Shown here piece after piece: positions 4,848 through 6,372 of a stretch of DNA of 6,372 nucleotides. The DNA comes from WHSM01 sp036375165. GTDB taxonomy: Bacteria > Actinomycetota > Actinomycetes > Mycobacteriales > Micromonosporaceae. The notes under the pieces were generated by a model. It was not told where the DNA came from. It searched no databases and saw only the letters and a program-made list of their open reading frames with translations. The stretch's first letter is position 1. Every line of letters begins with the position of its first letter. The stretch covers positions 1 through 6,372 of the forward strand of contig DASUSI010000078.1 in the NCBI GenBank assembly GCA_036375165.1, read 5' to 3'. Position numbers and translations under genes: made by a program.

Positions 4848-5363
4848 ATGTTCACAGTGATCCGCGGTGTCGTCATCGTCGCGCTCGCGGCGGCCGTCGT
4901 CACCGCGGTCTCCGGACCGGTGGTGGCCGCGCCGGTCAAGAAGGGCGAGACAACCGTCAGCTCTCCGCTCCTGGAACTCGGCCCCCTGCTGGGTATCGAG
5001 GGCACGGCCACCGGTCCGGCCCGCAAAGTCGGTAACGACTTCGTGATGCCGGTGGTCGGCAACCCGGAGAACGGGACGCTGATGCATGTCGGCGGCATCC
5101 TGCTGACCAAGAGCAACGGCCAGACGCTCAGCTTCGAGAACACGCACATGGACCTGGAGACTCTCGAGGTCACGGCCGTGGTCAACAGCGGCGAGCGGGT
5201 CGTGATCTACCACGGCGAGAAGGTCAACAGCCAGACCGTGTTCCTGCGATTCTCACCCGAGGGTGCGGCCATCGTGCGGCCGTTCATCAACTTCTTCGGG
5301 ATCCCAGAGGACGGCGGCCCGTTCGGTTGGGCCACCACGACGGCAGAGATTCCCGAGGAATAG
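4848..5363 (+). CDS. Small secreted protein of unrecognised family
   Basis: Encodes 171 residues from an ATG with GAGAAAGG 7 nt upstream. Residues 1-28 form a Sec signal peptide (Arg6, hydrophobic 8-21, cleavage near VVAA-P), leaving a mature protein of about 143 residues without cysteine or membrane segments. The mature part alternates short hydrophobic strands with turns: HVGGILLT, LSFENTHMDLETLEVTAVVN, RVVIYHGE, TVFLRFS. This suggests an all-beta sandwich or barrel. The 'GGI-L....L.F.N...D....VTA.VN' rhythm slightly recalls HtaA-like extracellular domains, but I would not assign the family. It ends with the acidic tail AEIPEE. It is divergent from the DUF3103-like cluster, and its export fits a cell-surface or extracellular role. 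It is followed by a repeat pair and a terminator, so it is probably monocistronic. Confidence 0.82.
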   Translation: MFTVIRGVVIVALAAAVVTAVSGPVVAAPVKKGETTVSSPLLELGPLLGIEGTATGPARKVGNDFVMPVVGNPENGTLMHVGGILLTKSNGQTLSFENTHMDLETLEVTAVVNSGERVVIYHGEKVNSQTVFLRFSPEGAAIVRPFINFFGIPEDGGPFGWATTTAEIPEE

Positions 5364-5364
5364 C

Positions 5365-5432
5365 GCTGATCGGATCGGACCGAAACTGGGAGACGGCAAC
5401 GGACAGCAGTCGGTAGCTGATCCGATCGGTCC
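5365..5432. repeat. 17-bp imperfect repeat pair after the secreted gene
   Basis: GCTGATCGGATCGGACC (5365-5381) recurs as GCTGATCCGATCGGTCC (5416-5432), with two mismatches. Because the sequence is nearly self-complementary, GATCGGATC (5368-5376) also pairs with GATCCGATC (5419-5427), so a stem can form. It starts 1 bp after the stop codon. It could be an mRNA 3' stem or a paired binding site. Confidence 0.6.
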
Positions 5433-5440
5433 AGTCGTCA

Positions 5441-5477
5441 GTCGGCGAGGGGCGGGCACTTTCCATCCCTCGCCGAC
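5441..5477 (+). terminator. Terminator hairpin after the secreted gene
   Basis: GTCGGCGAGGG (5441-5451) and CCCTCGCCGAC (5467-5477) form a perfect 11-bp GC-rich stem with a 15-nt loop, 78 bp beyond the stop codon. It separates this gene from mug downstream. No T tract is present, as with the other hairpins in this window. Confidence 0.68.
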
Positions 5478-5523
5478 GTATCGTGCCGGTGCCGGGTTAC
5501 TCAGACGAGAGGCGGGGTGACGA

Positions 5524-6084
5524 TTGACATCGCCGGTGCGTCGCGGCGGGCCGACCGCCGATGATCTGGCGGCGGCGCGGCAACGCACGGTGCCGGACAT
5601 AGTCGCTGCGCACCTCGAGGTCCTGTTCTGTGGCATCAATCCCGGGCTGTGGTCCGGTGCCTTGGGCCAGCATTTCGCCCGACCGGGAAACCGGTTCTGG
5701 CCGGTGCTGCACCGGGCCGGGTTCACACCACGGCAGTTGCGCCCGGACGAACAGTGGGACCTTCTCGAGTACGGGATCGGCATCACCAACCTCGCGCCGC
5801 GTACCACGGCACGCGCCGACGAACTGACCGACCAGGAGCTGACCGCTGGCGTGGACCGCTTGGTCGACCAGGTGCGTCGGCACCGGCCGCAGTGGCTCGC
5901 GGTGCTCGGGGTGACCGCCTACCGGAAAGGATTCGGCCAGCCACGGGCCACGGTGGGACGGCAGTCCGACACGATCGCTGACACCGGGCTGTGGCTGCTG
6001 CCCAACCCGAGCGGGCTCAACGCGCACTACCAGTTGGACCGGCTGTCAGAGGAGTTCGGGAAGCTGCGGCGGGCCGTGAAGTAG
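5524..6084 (+). CDS. mug: G/U mismatch-specific uracil-DNA glycosylase (Mug)
   Basis: Encodes 186 residues of the Mug/TDG branch of the uracil-DNA glycosylase superfamily. This enzyme removes uracil, and other damaged pyrimidines such as ethenocytosine, paired with G, and so starts base-excision repair in the cytoplasm. Motif 1 GINPGL is at 37-42; Asn39 corresponds to the Asn of E. coli Mug (N18) that positions the water. FARPGNRFW is at 51-59 and motif 2 NPSGLN at 161-166, which gives the DNA-intercalating loop. The whole length is collinear with E. coli Mug, with about 20 extra N-terminal residues usual in actinobacteria (PTxDDLAAAxxRTVPD). The TTG start has GGCGGGG about 6 nt upstream; an in-frame GTG at 5536 is an alternative, since the first residues are not part of the fold. 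Its promoter is not evident in 5478-5523. The gene at 6120 follows in the same direction. Confidence 0.95.
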   Translation: MTSPVRRGGPTADDLAAARQRTVPDIVAAHLEVLFCGINPGLWSGALGQHFARPGNRFWPVLHRAGFTPRQLRPDEQWDLLEYGIGITNLAPRTTARADELTDQELTAGVDRLVDQVRRHRPQWLAVLGVTAYRKGFGQPRATVGRQSDTIADTGLWLLPNPSGLNAHYQLDRLSEEFGKLRRAVK

Positions 6085-6119
6085 CGGCCCTGTCGGACCT
6101 CGCCGGTAGCGTTCGCGGC

Positions 6120-6372
6120 ATGGAGGTCCTCGGCCCGCAGGCGCTCAACCGCGCCCTGCTCGCACGCCAACATCTCCTGGACCGAGCCGATCTGGATGTC
6201 GCCACGGCACTGCGGCACCTGATCGGCATGCAGGCGCAGTCACCACAAGCTCCGTACCTCGGACTGTGGACCAGGCTGGCGGAGTTCAGGCCGGAGCAGC
6301 TGTCCGACCTGATCGCGGACCGGCAGGCGGTTCGTGCCGTACTGATGCGCGCGACGATCCACCTGGTGATCG
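6120..6372 (+). CDS. Winged-helix HTH_42 (AlkZ/YcaQ-type) protein, 5' part
   Basis: Only the first 84 residues are present. The frame begins MEVLGPQALNRALLARQHLL and carries GMQAQSPQAPYLGLWTRL and a VRAVLMRATIHLVI stretch, the N-terminal signature of the HTH_42 (PF06224) winged-helix family. Members include AlkZ of Streptomyces sahachiroi and E. coli YcaQ, DNA glycosylases that remove bulky alkylated bases and unhook interstrand crosslinks. The catalytic Gln-x-Gln of that family is visible as Gln38-Ala-Gln40, essentially at the positions known for AlkZ (Q37/Q39). The ATG at 6120 fits the family N-terminus, but the Shine-Dalgarno is weak. It lies 35 bp after mug on the same strand, so the two may be co-transcribed repair genes. 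Many actinobacterial members are annotated only as winged-helix DNA-binding proteins, so enzyme activity is inferred. Confidence 0.88.
   Translation, partial: MEVLGPQALNRALLARQHLLDRADLDVATALRHLIGMQAQSPQAPYLGLWTRLAEFRPEQLSDLIADRQAVRAVLMRATIHLVI

Overview
The window is high-GC DNA with GTG and TTG starts, Gram-positive-style signal peptides and a type I-E CRISPR repeat of the actinomycete kind. It most likely comes from a mycelial actinobacterium (Streptomyces, Pseudonocardiales or a relative); the genus cannot be fixed from sequence alone. There are no tRNA or rRNA genes and no recognisable transposase.

Layout, left to right. Bases 1-344 are the trailing end of a type I-E CRISPR array: six identical 28-nt repeats and five complete 33-nt spacers, read on the + strand, with leader and cas genes outside the window. 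The last repeat abuts a fragment (about 348-476, minus strand) that reads as the C-terminal tail of a class I SAM-dependent methyltransferase. The rest of that gene is absent, and a strong hairpin (474-520) closes the fragment. Next come three tandem minus-strand paralogues (558-1664, 1908-3020, 3338-4462). Each encodes a cysteine-free secreted protein of about 370 residues that I assign from memory to the DUF3103 family (function unknown). Each has its own sigma70-like promoter (TTGAC[A/G], 17-18 bp, C[C/T]TAAT), a near-identical ribosome binding site with a GTG start, and a hairpin after the stop. They look like three monocistronic copies of one expression module, not an operon.

Divergent from this cluster, across a 385-bp regulatory region with several palindromes, is a + strand gene for a small secreted protein of unrecognised family (4848-5363). 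A terminator (5441-5477) follows it. The right end holds two DNA-repair genes on the + strand: mug, a G:U/T-mismatch uracil-DNA glycosylase (5524-6084), and after 35 bp the start of a winged-helix AlkZ/YcaQ-type (HTH_42) gene that runs off the window (6120-6372). The pair suggests a small base-excision-repair unit.

No complete new system is demonstrated. The most unusual content is the tandem triplicate of DUF3103-like secreted proteins, with conserved individual promoters and patches of exact DNA identity that suggest gene conversion, and the junction where the CRISPR array ends inside a decayed methyltransferase gene.
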